Shown here in pieces: positions 34,498-42,192 of a stretch of DNA of 42,192 nt. The stretch lies in assembly GCA_018057705.1 (NCBI GenBank), contig JAGPDF010000018.1, positions 16,794-58,985 of the forward strand, in the 5' to 3' direction. A program made the position numbers and the translations under genes. The notes below the pieces were generated by a model, which worked only from the letters and a program-made list of their open reading frames with translations, was not told where the DNA came from and did no database searches. Each line of letters starts with the position of its first letter. Positions within the stretch are counted from its first letter, which is position 1. Origin of the DNA: Thermoanaerobaculia bacterium (GTDB taxonomy: Bacteria; Acidobacteriota; Thermoanaerobaculia; Multivoradales; JAGPDF01).

Positions 34498-36086
34498 GCG
34501 AATCCCGCCGGATCACCTACACCTCGACCGCCACCGATCCCGAGTTCCGTGCCAGCTTCGATCGTGAGCTCGCTCGTGTCCGCGGGCGCTTTCCGCTCGC
34601 GCTCGGTGGCAACGTCGGCGAGGGGCCGGTCGAAGGGCTGCCCGCGCATCCTGTGGTGTCGCCGATCGACACCCGCCTCGTCGTCGCCAGGGTCGCGATC
34701 GCGACCCCGGGGGAGGTCGAGGCCGCGGTGGGTTTCGCGCGCTCCGCCTTTCCCCGCTGGCGGGCGCTCGCGTGGCAGCGCCGGGCCGAGGTCGTCCGCG
34801 ACGCCGCGGAGCGGATTGCGGCGAGGAATCTCGAGCTCGCGGCCTGGATGGTCTACGAGGTCGGCAAGACCCGTCTCGAGGCGATGGCGGAGGTGGAGGA
34901 GTCGGCCGACCTGCTGCGCTACTACGCCGAGCGCATGGAGTCCCGGCACGGCTACCGGCGGCCGCTCGCCCGGATGAGCCCGGCGGAGACGACGGAGAGC
35001 GTCCTCCTGCCCTACGGCGTCTGGGCGGTCGTCTCGCCGTGGAACTTCCCCTCGGCGCTCGCCGCAGGGATGATCGCCGGGGCTCTCCTCGGTGGCAACA
35101 CGGTGGTCTTCAAGCCGGCGCTCGACGCGCCGGTCTCGGGGGAGCTCCTCTGCCAGGCGTTCTGGGACGCCGGTCTGCCGCGCGATGCCCTGCAGCTCGT
35201 GCACGGTCCGGGTGCCACGGTCGGCGCGGCGCTCCTCGCCGACGAGAGGATCGCCGGCGTGGCTTTCACCGGTTCGTCGGCGGTCGGCATGAGAATCGTG
35301 CGCGCCGCGACGGAAGGGGATGCCGGACCGCGTCCGGTGGTGGTCGAGATGGGCGGCAAGAACGCCTGCCTGGTGACTGCGACGGCCGACCTCGACGCCG
35401 CCGCGGAGGGCGTCGCCCGTTCGGCCTTCGGCTTCGGCGGACAGAAGTGCAGCGCCTGCTCCCGCGTCTACGTCGAGCGCGCGGTGGCCCAGCCGTTTCT
35501 CGATCGGCTGATTCGGCGCACGGAGGCGATGAAGGTCGGGGACCCGGCAGCGGGCGACCCGGCGCTCGGGCCGGTCATTCGACAGAGCGCGCTCGAGAGC
35601 TACCGCCGCTATGTCGAGGAGATCGTCGCGAGCGGAGGCGAGATCGTGAGCGGCGGGCAGGTTCTGAGCTCCGGGGATCTCGCCTGCGGTTTCTATGCTC
35701 AGCCGACGATTGGCCGCCTTCCTTCACCGGACCATCTGCTTTTTTCCGAGGAGATGTTCCTGCCGATCCTGCTCTTTCAGGAGGTGGAGGACCTCGCCGA
35801 AGGGATCGCACGCGCCAATGCCGTGCCCTACGGGCTCACCGCCGGTCTCTTCACCACCGACGAGCACGAAAAGCAGTACTTTCTCGAGCGCATCGAAGCG
35901 GGCGTGCTCTACGTCAACCGCAGAAGCGGCGCGACTACCGGCGCCTGGCCCGGGATCAACCCGTTCGGCGGCTGGAAGGCGAGCGGAGCGCCCGGTCCCG
36001 CGGCGCTCGGCCCCGACTACCTGTTGAACTTCCTGCGCGAACAGAGCCGCACGGTGAACGGCTTCGGCGACTCGCCGCCGGCGTAG
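34494..36086 (+). CDS. Aldehyde dehydrogenase, RocA/P5C-dehydrogenase-like
   Basis: 530-residue NAD(P)-dependent aldehyde dehydrogenase. General base Glu285 (EMGGKN) and nucleophile Cys319 (GGQKCSACS) are present, as is the SPWNFPSALAAG nucleotide-binding segment. The length and motifs fit the RocA-type P5C-dehydrogenase/semialdehyde dehydrogenase group. It is not a duplicate of the enzyme at 24374, whose motifs follow the eukaryotic-style type. The ATG at 34494 overlaps the aminotransferase stop. In this operon it would oxidise the semialdehyde made by that enzyme to a carboxylate, for example glutamate semialdehyde to glutamate. The exact substrate is inferred. Confidence 0.9.
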   Translation: MSESRRITYTSTATDPEFRASFDRELARVRGRFPLALGGNVGEGPVEGLPAHPVVSPIDTRLVVARVAIATPGEVEAAVGFARSAFPRWRALAWQRRAEVVRDAAERIAARNLELAAWMVYEVGKTRLEAMAEVEESADLLRYYAERMESRHGYRRPLARMSPAETTESVLLPYGVWAVVSPWNFPSALAAGMIAGALLGGNTVVFKPALDAPVSGELLCQAFWDAGLPRDALQLVHGPGATVGAALLADERIAGVAFTGSSAVGMRIVRAATEGDAGPRPVVVEMGGKNACLVTATADLDAAAEGVARSAFGFGGQKCSACSRVYVERAVAQPFLDRLIRRTEAMKVGDPAAGDPALGPVIRQSALESYRRYVEEIVASGGEIVSGGQVLSSGDLACGFYAQPTIGRLPSPDHLLFSEEMFLPILLFQEVEDLAEGIARANAVPYGLTAGLFTTDEHEKQYFLERIEAGVLYVNRRSGATTGAWPGINPFGGWKASGAPGPAALGPDYLLNFLREQSRTVNGFGDSPPA

Positions 36087-36095
36087 GCCGACGGC

Positions 36096-36362
36096 TTACT
36101 GAGCCATCGCTCCCGAGAAGGCGCCGTACATGCTCAGGGAGCTGCCGATCACAGCGACCACCGCGCAGACCAGCCAGCGCAGGAAGGGCGTCTTGCAGGC
36201 CGGCCAGTTCTTGGCGATGTAGACCAGGATCACGAACGGGATGAGCAGGCTGCACAGGCCCCAGGCGAGGCTGGTCTTGAATGCCAGGATCAGGATCTGG
36301 ATGGTGAAGATCAACGCTCCGATGCCGCCCACGACCGAGAGAATCATTCCCAACGTAGCCAT
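36096..36362 (-). CDS. Small membrane protein of unknown function
   Basis: 88 residues with about three hydrophobic helices (roughly 5-27, 33-50 and 60-80) and almost no soluble part. Two Cys lie in the middle of the chain, one of them in NWPACK. I do not recognise a family. The ATG at 36362 is preceded by a strong GGAGGAAG ribosome-binding site, which supports it as a real gene despite its size. It lies in a convergent position against the aldehyde dehydrogenase (nine bases apart) and has a 312-base upstream gap that may hold its promoter. It could be a membrane stress or regulatory peptide. Confidence 0.6.
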   Translation of the reverse strand: MATLGMILSVVGGIGALIFTIQILILAFKTSLAWGLCSLLIPFVILVYIAKNWPACKTPFLRWLVCAVVAVIGSSLSMYGAFSGAMAQ

Positions 36363-36674
36363 TCTTGCTTCCTCCCTGAAACGAACCGGCCTCCGCCTGC
36401 GGCGCGGCGGCGCGCCGGAGTACCCCTCCGGCGTCGTCCCCTGGCCGAGCTTCGGCCTCCATATTCCGGCGTCTGGCAGTAAGTACGTGAAGGGCCGAAA
36501 AAGGGGGACAAGAGCCGGGTCTCCCCGGCCCGGCTTTACCGGGGAGCGCCGCTCGGGCTAGAGTTGGGGCTCCTGTAGTCCCGGCGCCGCGCCGTTCTCC
36601 GCCGCCCCACGGCATGCTCGGACCGGCCCGCCGGCCCCCTTCACGTTCACGTTGCCGACTTTTCGCGAGAGACC
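36363..36674. other. 312-base intergenic region between divergent genes
   Basis: Contains no open frame with coding character. It should hold promoters for the small membrane protein (minus) and the YebC gene (plus). A TAGAGT at 36559-36564 is a possible -10 for YebC with a leader of about 100 bases. A pair of overlapping hairpins occurs at 36513-36546 (separate entry). I see no tRNA or repeat here. Confidence 0.5.
36513..36546 (+). promoter_or_regulatory. Two mutually exclusive hairpins upstream of the YebC gene
   Basis: AGCCGGG (36513-36519) pairs with CCCGGCT (36529-36535), followed by three Ts. CTCCCCGG (36521-36528) pairs perfectly with CCGGGGAG (36539-36546). Each hairpin uses part of the other's loop, so only one can form. 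Both arms are GC-rich and could be chance in such DNA. The Ts after the first make a weak terminator on the plus strand. Confidence 0.3.
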
Positions 36675-37397
36675 ATGGGACGCATATTCGAGACCCGCAA
36701 GCATGTGATGTTCGCCCGCTGGGACAGGATGGCCAAGGCGTTCGCGCGCATCGGCAAAGAGATTGCGATCGCCGTCAAGGCCGGGGGGCCGAACCTCGAG
36801 TACAACCCCCTGCTCCGGCGGGTGCTCCAGAACGCCCGCGCCGTGAACATGCCGAAGGACAAGGTCGAGTCGGCGATCAAGAAGGCTTCCGGCCAGGGCG
36901 CCGTCGACTATGCGGAGGTGCTCTACGAGGGCTACGCTCCGCACGGTGTCGCGGTGCTGATCGAAACCGCGACCGACAACACCTCGCGCACCGTGCCCAA
37001 TCTGCGCACCGCCTTCAACAAGGGGGGCGGCAACCTCGGCAACACCGGCAGCGTCGCCTTTCAGTTCAAGCGCGTGGGCGTCTTCCGCCTCCACCCCGAG
37101 AAGCTCGACCAGGAGGCGCTCGAGCTCGAGCTCATCGACCACGGCCTCGAGGAGATGGGCGAGTCGGTCTCCGACAAGGGCGAGCCGCAGCTCGTCATCC
37201 GCTGCGCCTTCAACGATTTCGGCACCCTGCAGAAGGCGCTCGAGGACCGGGGAATCGTGCCGATTTCGGCGGAGTCGGAGTACATCCCGAACACCACCGT
37301 CGAGCTCTCCGAGAAGGAAGCGAACGAGGTCCTGAAGCTCGTCGACGTCCTCGAGCAGGACGACGACGTCCAGCGCGTCTTCCACAACCTCGCCTGA
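36675..37397 (+). CDS. YebC/TACO1 family protein
   Basis: 240-residue cytoplasmic protein. The N terminus with the [12 protein letters not shown] and [14 protein letters not shown] segments and the central [14 protein letters not shown] motif define the family. It is long called a DNA-binding regulator, but more recent work on bacterial YebC and mitochondrial TACO1 supports a ribosome-associated role in translating difficult stretches such as polyproline. The N terminus ([14 protein letters not shown]) differs from the proteobacterial AGHSKW version and resembles the second YebC group. There is a long upstream gap with possible control elements. No neighbour suggests a specific target. Confidence 0.93.
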   Translation: MGRIFETRKHVMFARWDRMAKAFARIGKEIAIAVKAGGPNLEYNPLLRRVLQNARAVNMPKDKVESAIKKASGQGAVDYAEVLYEGYAPHGVAVLIETATDNTSRTVPNLRTAFNKGGGNLGNTGSVAFQFKRVGVFRLHPEKLDQEALELELIDHGLEEMGESVSDKGEPQLVIRCAFNDFGTLQKALEDRGIVPISAESEYIPNTTVELSEKEANEVLKLVDVLEQDDDVQRVFHNLA

Positions 37398-37417
37398 CGG
37401 CGTCCCCTTCGGCTGCC

Positions 37418-38014
37418 CTAGTTTCGGGGCAGGGGAAACATCCGGTCCAGCAGTTCGGTGAGCATCGGGCCCAGCAGTTTCTTCTCGGACAACCCCGGCG
37501 CTTCACCGAACGCCGCACCTTCGGCGACCGTTTTGCCCGTCTCGGCCGAAAAGGCCCGGATTTCCAGCCGGCCGCGCACGGTGTCGGCGCCGCTTGCGCT
37601 CCGAGCGTACTTCTCGCCGGGCGCGAGCGGCCGCTCGTCGGGGTCCCGAGCTCCTTTGGAGCGGACCTTCTCCAGCTCGCGCACGCGAATCTCGAGCAGG
37701 GTCTGGGCGCCGAGCCGCGCTGCGAGGGGCGCACGGCTCTCGGCGTCGAGCGCGCTCGCGCCGAGCGCCGCGAGCGCCGTCCGGGTCGCGGCGGCGCCGC
37801 GGAACACCGGTCTCTTGCGCCGCAGGGTCTCGCCTTCGACCCGGCGGTCGAGCCAGGCGCAGTCGACGTTCGCGGGGCAGATGGAGGGCAGCACCGCCAC
37901 CACGCCGGCCGTTTCGAGAAAGTCGCGGTTGGCGCCGCCTTCGATCCGGAAGTCCGCGGTGAGCGTTGCCGCGCCGACGAGCCAAAGCAGCCATCCGAGG
38001 GTCCGGATCCGCAT
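37418..38014 (-). CDS. Exported protein of unknown function
   Basis: 198 residues with an N-terminal signal peptide (hydrophobic about 5-19). The mature part has an alternating strand/helix pattern including GVVAVLPSICPANVDC, GAQTLLEIRVRELE and RGRLEIRAFSAETGKTVAEG. This is the general appearance of periplasmic proteins with a TolB-N or CsgG/LpoB-like fold, although I cannot confirm a family. Two Cys (in ICPANVDC) might form a disulfide. There is no lipobox. The start ATG at 38014 overlaps the hydrolase stop upstream (TGATG), so the two genes are coupled; the longer open frame is shadow of the hydrolase. Confidence 0.65.
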   Translation of the reverse strand: MRIRTLGWLLWLVGAATLTADFRIEGGANRDFLETAGVVAVLPSICPANVDCAWLDRRVEGETLRRKRPVFRGAAATRTALAALGASALDAESRAPLAARLGAQTLLEIRVRELEKVRSKGARDPDERPLAPGEKYARSASGADTVRGRLEIRAFSAETGKTVAEGAAFGEAPGLSEKKLLGPMLTELLDRMFPLPRN

Positions 38015-38907
38015 CAGCCGCCGAGCTCCGGCAGCAGGTGGGGGCGCCAGAGTGCCTCCGCCATTTCCGGGCGAAAGAAGCCGAAGTGCCCGATGCGGCG
38101 GAGGCCGAGCTCGGCCGGGGAGAACCGCTTCATGGTGCGCGGCGCGCCGGCGTAGAAGCTGTGCAGGGACTCCGTGTTGCGCTCGGACATGAAGTCGTCG
38201 TCGGTGAAGGAGAAGGAGACGATGGGCGTCGTGATCCCTTCGTAGAGGCTGCGAGCGAGCTCGCCTTCGACGCCGACCGCGTACTCCGGGTGCAGGCACC
38301 AGCGACGCCACTGCGCCATGACGCCCTTCGGAAGGTCGCCGACCATTTTCAGCCGCTTGCCTGGAAAGTAGCCGAAGAGTGCCATCGAGGCCGGCACGAC
38401 GCCGTACCAGAGGATCCCGGCGAAGCGCCGCAGGCGCGGCGAATTCTCCCGCCAGTAGCCGCTGCCGGTAGCGACGGTGAGGATACGGGCGACCGCCTCT
38501 CGGTTCGGGACGAACGGCAGGATCTGGCCGCCGAGGCTATGCCCGAGCCAGAAGAGCGGCTCGCCCGGGGCCTCGCGCAGGGCGAGCTCGACCATCGCGG
38601 CGCAGTCCTCGCGTGCCCAGTCGAGCAGGCCGACGCGGAAGCCGCGCAGGGTTCGCCGGTGTTCCGGAGGACGCGAGAGTCCCATGCCCCGGTAGTCGAA
38701 AGTGACGGCGAGGTAGCCCTCGCCGGCGAGCCACTTGGCGAGCGGGGCATAGAAGGCCTGGGCGACGCCCATGGCGGGGACGAGGAGTACCGCGCCGCGG
38801 CAGCCGGCCCCGGTCCGCACCCCCGGACGGGGGCGGAAGATCCGCGCCACGATGCGCTGCCCGCCGGGCAGGTCGACCGCGCGGCTCTCGAACGGCTCGC
38901 GTTCCAT
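38014..38907 (-). CDS. Alpha/beta hydrolase
   Basis: 297-residue alpha/beta-fold hydrolase, soluble. The nucleophile elbow GHSLGG has Ser124, an oxyanion-hole-like VPAMGVAQAFY occurs near 45-55, and a late GHFGFF motif probably carries the catalytic His. Members act on esters, thioesters or lactones; the substrate is unknown. The 12 residues before the chosen ATG would belong to an earlier GTG/ATG start at 38943. I prefer 38907 because a TTGCGA-17-TACTCT promoter ends seven bases before it. The exported protein gene overlaps its stop, so they form a two-gene operon. Confidence 0.85.
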   Translation of the reverse strand: MEREPFESRAVDLPGGQRIVARIFRPRPGVRTGAGCRGAVLLVPAMGVAQAFYAPLAKWLAGEGYLAVTFDYRGMGLSRPPEHRRTLRGFRVGLLDWAREDCAAMVELALREAPGEPLFWLGHSLGGQILPFVPNREAVARILTVATGSGYWRENSPRLRRFAGILWYGVVPASMALFGYFPGKRLKMVGDLPKGVMAQWRRWCLHPEYAVGVEGELARSLYEGITTPIVSFSFTDDDFMSERNTESLHSFYAGAPRTMKRFSPAELGLRRIGHFGFFRPEMAEALWRPHLLPELGG

Positions 38908-38914
38908 GTCCGGG

Positions 38915-38943
38915 AGAGTAAGGCGTCGGCAGTTTCCTCGCAA
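38915..38943 (-). promoter_or_regulatory. Promoter of the hydrolase operon
   Basis: Minus strand: TTGCGA (38943-38938), a 17-base spacer, TACTCT (38920-38915), then seven bases to the ATG. A start at the ATG would give a leaderless mRNA. Back to back with the plus-strand TAGAGT box. Confidence 0.45.
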
Positions 38944-38955
38944 GCCAGAGCGAGT

Positions 38956-38961
38956 TAGAGT
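38956..38961 (+). promoter_or_regulatory. Candidate -10 box for the YdjM-like/GT operon
   Basis: TAGAGT (4 of 6) ends seven bases before the ATG at 38969, with no ribosome-binding site. Another leaderless-type arrangement. No strong -35. Confidence 0.4.
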
Positions 38962-38968
38962 CCGCCGA

Positions 38969-39664
38969 ATGTTCCTCGGCCACTATGCCGTCGGTCTGGC
39001 GGCGAAGCGGGCGACGCCCGCACTCTCTCTCGGCCTCCTCTTCGGCGCTGCGCAGCTCGCGGATCTCCTCTGGCCGAACCTGCTCCTCGCGGGCGTCGAG
39101 AAGCTCGAGATCGTGCCCGGTGCGACGGCGGTGAATCCGCTGCGCTTCGTCTCCTATCCCTGGTCACACAGCCTCGTGGCGCTCGGCGCCTGGGGTGTCC
39201 TGCTCGCGACCCTCGCCGTGCTGCTGCGGCGCGGCCGGGGGCGCGACGCCGCGATCGTGGTCGGGGTGGTGGTCAGTCATTGGGTGCTCGACGTCGTCTC
39301 GCATCTGCCCGACATGCCGTTGACGATCACCGGCGAGACCCGTCTCGGCCTCGGGCTCTGGCGCTCCCTCCCCTGGACTCTCGCGGTCGAGCTGCTGCTG
39401 CTCGGCGCTGGAGCCGCCGTCTATCTCAGGTCGACGCGGGCGCGGGACCGCGTCGGCTCGATCGGCCTCGGAGCCCTGCTCGCTCTGCTGGTGGCGATCT
39501 ACGCCGGCAGCCTCTTCGGCCCGCTGCCACCATCGCCCGAGGCCGTCGCCTGGAGCGCCCAGGCGCTCTGGCTGCTGGTCCTCTTCGGCTGGTGGGTCGA
39601 CCGTCACCGCGTTCCCGCCGGGCCTGCGGCCGGGGGCCCGGCCAACGGCCTTCGGGCTCCCTAG
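38969..39664 (+). CDS. YdjM-like membrane-bound metal-dependent hydrolase-type protein
   Basis: 231-residue membrane protein with five or so helices. The N terminus opens GHYAVGLAAKR, followed by AQLADLLWP, then a YPWSHSLVAL motif and SHWVLDVVSHLPDMP. These clustered His and Asp residues are the hallmark of the YdjM/LexA-binding-like membrane hydrolase family. Members are often annotated as metal-dependent hydrolases; actual chemistry is uncertain. The ATG at 38969 follows a TAGAGT box. The GT2 gene begins eight bases after its stop, so they are likely cotranscribed. A Pro/Gly-rich tail follows the last helix. Confidence 0.85.
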   Translation: MFLGHYAVGLAAKRATPALSLGLLFGAAQLADLLWPNLLLAGVEKLEIVPGATAVNPLRFVSYPWSHSLVALGAWGVLLATLAVLLRRGRGRDAAIVVGVVVSHWVLDVVSHLPDMPLTITGETRLGLGLWRSLPWTLAVELLLLGAGAAVYLRSTRARDRVGSIGLGALLALLVAIYAGSLFGPLPPSPEAVAWSAQALWLLVLFGWWVDRHRVPAGPAAGGPANGLRAP

Positions 39665-39672
39665 CAACAACG

Positions 39673-40410
39673 ATGGCGGAGCACGTCGGGCCAAGCCTCT
39701 GCGTCGTGATGCCGGTCTTCAACGAAGAGGCGGCAGTTGAGCAGGTCTTCGCCGAGTGGCTCCCTGCGCTGCGCAGGCTCGGCGTCGAGTTCCGGGTGCT
39801 CGCAGTGAACGACGGCAGCACCGATTCGACGCCCGAGCTCCTGCGCGCCCTCGCGGGCGCGAACCCGGAGCTCGTGGTCCACGATCGCCCCAACGCCGGC
39901 CACGGCCAGAGCTGCGCCCACGGCTACCGGATCGCGCTGCAGATGGGGGCGGACTGGATCCTGCAGCTCGATTCGGATGGGCAGTGCGACGCCCGGTTCC
40001 TGCCCGCGCTCTGGCAGGCGAGCGCCAGCCATCCGGTCGTCTTCGGCCACCGACTCCGGCGGGACGACGGCTGGGCGCGCTGGTGCATTTCGCGGAGCGT
40101 CAGTCTGGTCGGCCTCCTGGCAGCCGGCACCTGGGTCGCGGACGCCAACGTCCCCTACCGCCTGATGCGGCGCGACGCTCTCGAGCGCGCGCTGGCGGAC
40201 CTGCCGGCGGACTTCCGGCTGGTCAATGTTCTGCTGGCGCTGCGCCTCCAGCGCGACGGCGGCATTCGGTGGATTCCGATCCGCTTCCGGCGACGCTTCG
40301 GCGGCTCGCCGTCGCTCGCGGCGAGCGCTTTCGCGCGCCAGGGGCTGCTGCTCTTCCGGCAACTGCGCCGGGCGTTCGGCCCACGCGCGCGACGGTGCGG
40401 AGTGGCATGA
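39673..40410 (+). CDS. Family 2 glycosyltransferase (polyprenyl-phosphate-sugar synthase-like)
   Basis: 245-residue soluble GT2 enzyme. Motifs are VVMPVFNEE at the N terminus, VNDGSTDST, and the metal-binding DSDGQ (Asp100-x-Asp102). The fold and length match dolichol/polyprenyl-phosphate mannose synthases that lack a membrane anchor. The donor sugar is not assignable. The ATG at 39673 is eight bases after the upstream stop, and the end overlaps the membrane GT-C-like gene (ATGA). The adjacent order, soluble GT2 then a polytopic membrane protein, suggests it makes the lipid-linked sugar consumed by the next protein. Confidence 0.9.
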   Translation: MAEHVGPSLCVVMPVFNEEAAVEQVFAEWLPALRRLGVEFRVLAVNDGSTDSTPELLRALAGANPELVVHDRPNAGHGQSCAHGYRIALQMGADWILQLDSDGQCDARFLPALWQASASHPVVFGHRLRRDDGWARWCISRSVSLVGLLAAGTWVADANVPYRLMRRDALERALADLPADFRLVNVLLALRLQRDGGIRWIPIRFRRRFGGSPSLAASAFARQGLLLFRQLRRAFGPRARRCGVA

Positions 40411-41816
40411 TTCCGCTCTACGGCATCTCGATCCTCTACCTCTACCTGCCGCTGCTGATCTTCAGCTGGGGCTGGCTGCGGCCGGAAGTCGCGGCGGCGG
40501 TGACCGCGCTTCTCGCCGGTTGCGCATGGCACTTCCGCGCCGAGCTCCGGTCGCGGTTCGAGCTCTGCCGCCGGAGCCTGGTCGGGACACTGCTCGTCGC
40601 GGTCGGCTGGACCGTCTGCGTCGGCGCCGGCGGACTCGGTTATCCGAACGGCGACGACTGGCGCAAACACAACGCCGTTCTCAAGGATCTGACGCTGAAA
40701 ACCTGGCCGGTCGTCTACGACTACCCGGTGGCAGGAATCGAAGGCGACCGCCATGCCCTCGTCTTCTACTTCGCCTACCATCTCCCGGCGGCGGTGGTGG
40801 GGAAGGTCGCCGGCTGGAAGGCCGCGAACTACGCGATCTTCCTCTGGACGCTCCTGGGGACCTTTCTGGTCCTCCTCTGGGTGGAGCGCCTGGTCGGCGG
40901 CCGCCCGGGGGTGGCTGCACTCCTCTTCGTCTTCGCGAGCGGCATGGACGCCCTGGGAATTCTGCTGCGCGGCCAGCGCCTCTTCGCCCCCACCGAGCAC
41001 CTCGAGGTCTGGGCGTCGGTCTGGCAACTCTCCTCCGATACCACGCTGCTCTTCTGGGTCCCGCACCAGGCGCTCGGTGGCTGGCTGGCGACCGCCCTCC
41101 TGATCGACGGCGCCGTGCGGGCGAGGCGGTCGTCCTCGGCGCTCCTCGAGAGCTTCGGGGCGCTGCTCTGGTCGCCGCTCGCCTGCATCGGCCTGCTGCC
41201 GTTCGCGGCGCTGCGGCTCCTGCGGCAACCGCTCGAATGGCTGCGGGCGTGGCCCACCTGGACCGCCTTTCCGCTGCTCGGCGGGCTGCTTCTTGCCTTC
41301 TACGCAGCGCTGCGCATCTCGATCTTGCCCGCCTTCGTCGGGGGGGAGATCTTCGGGCCACTGGCGGGCAACTATCTTCTCTTCACGACTCTCGAGTTCG
41401 GCCTCTTCTTCTGGGTCTGCCGCGGCGCAGCGAGCGGGGAGTGGCGCCTGCTCTGGTGGATCGCCGGCGTGAGCCTGGCGCTCATCCCGTTCGGTCGCAT
41501 CGGCTACTACAACGACTTCGTCATGCGGGTGTCGATCCCGGCGCTGTTCGCACTCTGGCTCATGGTGGCGAAGGGTCTGCTCGGAGGCGACCTGCCCAAG
41601 CGGCGCCGGTGGTTGCTTGCCGGCATGGTCCTGGTCGGGGCGCTGACCGCGGGATCGGAGTTCACCCGCTCCTTCAAACTCTTTCGCGTCCGGATCGCCA
41701 AGGAGAACCGTGTGCGGGAAGTCCCGCGCGTGCACGCCCTGCCCGAGCTCAACGTCCTCTATCTGGGCGATCCCGAAGCGCCCTTCTTTCGCTACCTCGC
41801 ACGCCGGCAACCCTGA
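40407..41816 (+). CDS. Polytopic membrane glycosyltransferase-like protein (GT-C type)
   Basis: 469-residue integral membrane protein with about ten helices. A periplasmic loop near residues 75-110 contains NGDDWRKHNAVL, an acidic motif of the kind seen early in GT-C sugar transferases, where Asp binds the lipid-linked donor. No family name can be given with certainty; it resembles uncharacterised membrane proteins annotated as hypothetical or mannosyltransferase-like. The C terminus is a short soluble tail (EVPRVHALPELN to LGDPEAPFF). The ATG at 40407 overlaps the GT2 stop by four bases. Function in transferring a sugar from a lipid carrier is inferred from that pairing. Confidence 0.7.
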   Translation: MIPLYGISILYLYLPLLIFSWGWLRPEVAAAVTALLAGCAWHFRAELRSRFELCRRSLVGTLLVAVGWTVCVGAGGLGYPNGDDWRKHNAVLKDLTLKTWPVVYDYPVAGIEGDRHALVFYFAYHLPAAVVGKVAGWKAANYAIFLWTLLGTFLVLLWVERLVGGRPGVAALLFVFASGMDALGILLRGQRLFAPTEHLEVWASVWQLSSDTTLLFWVPHQALGGWLATALLIDGAVRARRSSSALLESFGALLWSPLACIGLLPFAALRLLRQPLEWLRAWPTWTAFPLLGGLLLAFYAALRISILPAFVGGEIFGPLAGNYLLFTTLEFGLFFWVCRGAASGEWRLLWWIAGVSLALIPFGRIGYYNDFVMRVSIPALFALWLMVAKGLLGGDLPKRRRWLLAGMVLVGALTAGSEFTRSFKLFRVRIAKENRVREVPRVHALPELNVLYLGDPEAPFFRYLARRQP

Positions 41817-41832
41817 CCGCCCGGGCGCGAGA

Positions 41833-42192
41833 TCAGATTGCCCGCCGCGCGAAGGCGGGAATCTCCGCCCAGGTACCCTCCTCGACCGTCTTGCCCGCGG
41901 CGAACCAGGTGTCGAACTCCTCGCCGTCGACGAACCGGTTCTGGAAGCCGGCGCCGCTCGCGAGATCTGCCGGATTCCATGGACGGGCGGCCTGCTCTCG
42001 ATGCTTGCGCAGACACTGCTCGCGGTCGAAGCGGTGCAGGTGGGCGAGGTAGAGACCGGCTTCGGGTAGGGCCTGCGCGGCGTTGCGAAGGCGATGGAAT
42101 CCGAGGCCATAGCGCAGCGGAACGCGGGTCACGAGTGTCTTGTCGTACCAGGGGTCGGCGCGCCATCGCGACCGGCTGGCGAGCAGGGGGCC
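41833..42192 (-). CDS. C-terminal fragment of an unidentified protein, cut by the window edge
   Basis: The minus-strand frame is open from 42192 to a TGA at 41833-41835, at least 119 residues with no start visible inside the window, so the gene probably continues past the right end; a GTG at 42132 is a shorter alternative start. The readable part includes DPWYDKTL, a HLHRFDREQC motif and a final EIPAFARRAI. The aromatic and acidic pattern is compatible with the C terminus of a glycosyltransferase, which would fit the neighbouring GT genes, but this is weak. It ends 17 bases from the convergent GT-C-like gene. Confidence 0.5.
   Translation of the reverse strand, partial: GPLLASRSRWRADPWYDKTLVTRVPLRYGLGFHRLRNAAQALPEAGLYLAHLHRFDREQCLRKHREQAARPWNPADLASGAGFQNRFVDGEEFDTWFAAGKTVEEGTWAEIPAFARRAI

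Overview
This is a gene-dense, GC-rich (by eye about 70 percent) bacterial chromosomal window of housekeeping and nutrient genes. I see no tRNA, rRNA, CRISPR array, insertion sequence, phage or integrase gene. The combination of an exosortase H pair, a TonB-dependent receptor, outer-membrane proteins, TIGR02266-like PilZ domains and PyrR-linked pyrimidine genes points to a Gram-negative, high-GC lineage. My best guess is Acidobacteriota, perhaps Thermoanaerobaculia. That is an inference from gene content, not a demonstrated placement.

Layout, left to right. 1-3343: a hemolysin-III-family membrane protein (minus), then a YhhN-type lysoplasmalogenase, the bifunctional chorismate mutase/prephenate dehydratase PheA and a spermidine-synthase-like protein (plus). 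3340-12035, all minus: a run starting at exosortase H and its partner membrane protein, continuing through a small His/Cys-rich exported protein, a coiled-coil outer-membrane beta-barrel protein, a ZnuA-type metal-binding protein and a ZnuB-type permease, and ending with smc. 12142-16974, plus: a promoter, then pyrR-pyrB-pyrC-inositol monophosphatase-M23 peptidase, every junction being a 4-base start/stop overlap. 17021-19520: a short ion-channel-like membrane protein (minus), then a glycosyltransferase and a CPBP intramembrane protease (plus). 19551-22732, minus: two tandem but different zinc alcohol dehydrogenases followed by a GT14-type glycosyltransferase. 22754-29092, plus: a tandem PilZ protein, bacilliredoxin, a small conserved-looking protein, a 1-pyrroline-5-carboxylate (P5C) dehydrogenase, an exported protein and a TonB-dependent receptor. 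29089-30534, minus: an APC amino-acid permease. 30601-36086, plus: an M20 peptidase/deacylase, a YfcC-type transporter, a class III aminotransferase and a second P5C-dehydrogenase-like enzyme. 36096-42192: a tiny membrane protein, a YebC-family protein, an exported protein with an alpha/beta hydrolase, then a YdjM-like membrane protein, a GT2 glycosyltransferase and a GT-C-like membrane protein, and finally an incomplete gene at the right edge.

How the genes work together. The metal run looks like an outer-membrane-to-inner-membrane zinc route, but it lacks an ATPase gene and is fused genomically to a protein-sorting exosortase. The 30.6-36.1 kb operon reads as a catabolic route: uptake, hydrolysis of an acyl/peptidyl amino acid, transamination and aldehyde oxidation. 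The 39.7-41.8 kb GT2/GT-C pair resembles systems that make a lipid-linked sugar and then transfer it.

A recurrent signal at transcription-unit starts is a TAnnnT-type -10 box only 5-10 bases before the start codon, often with no ribosome-binding site. This suggests widespread leaderless transcription. The best places for a previously undescribed system are the exosortase H/zinc cluster, the amino-acid operon at 30.6 kb and the dehydrogenase/GT14 operon at 19.5-22.7 kb. None is proven by sequence alone.
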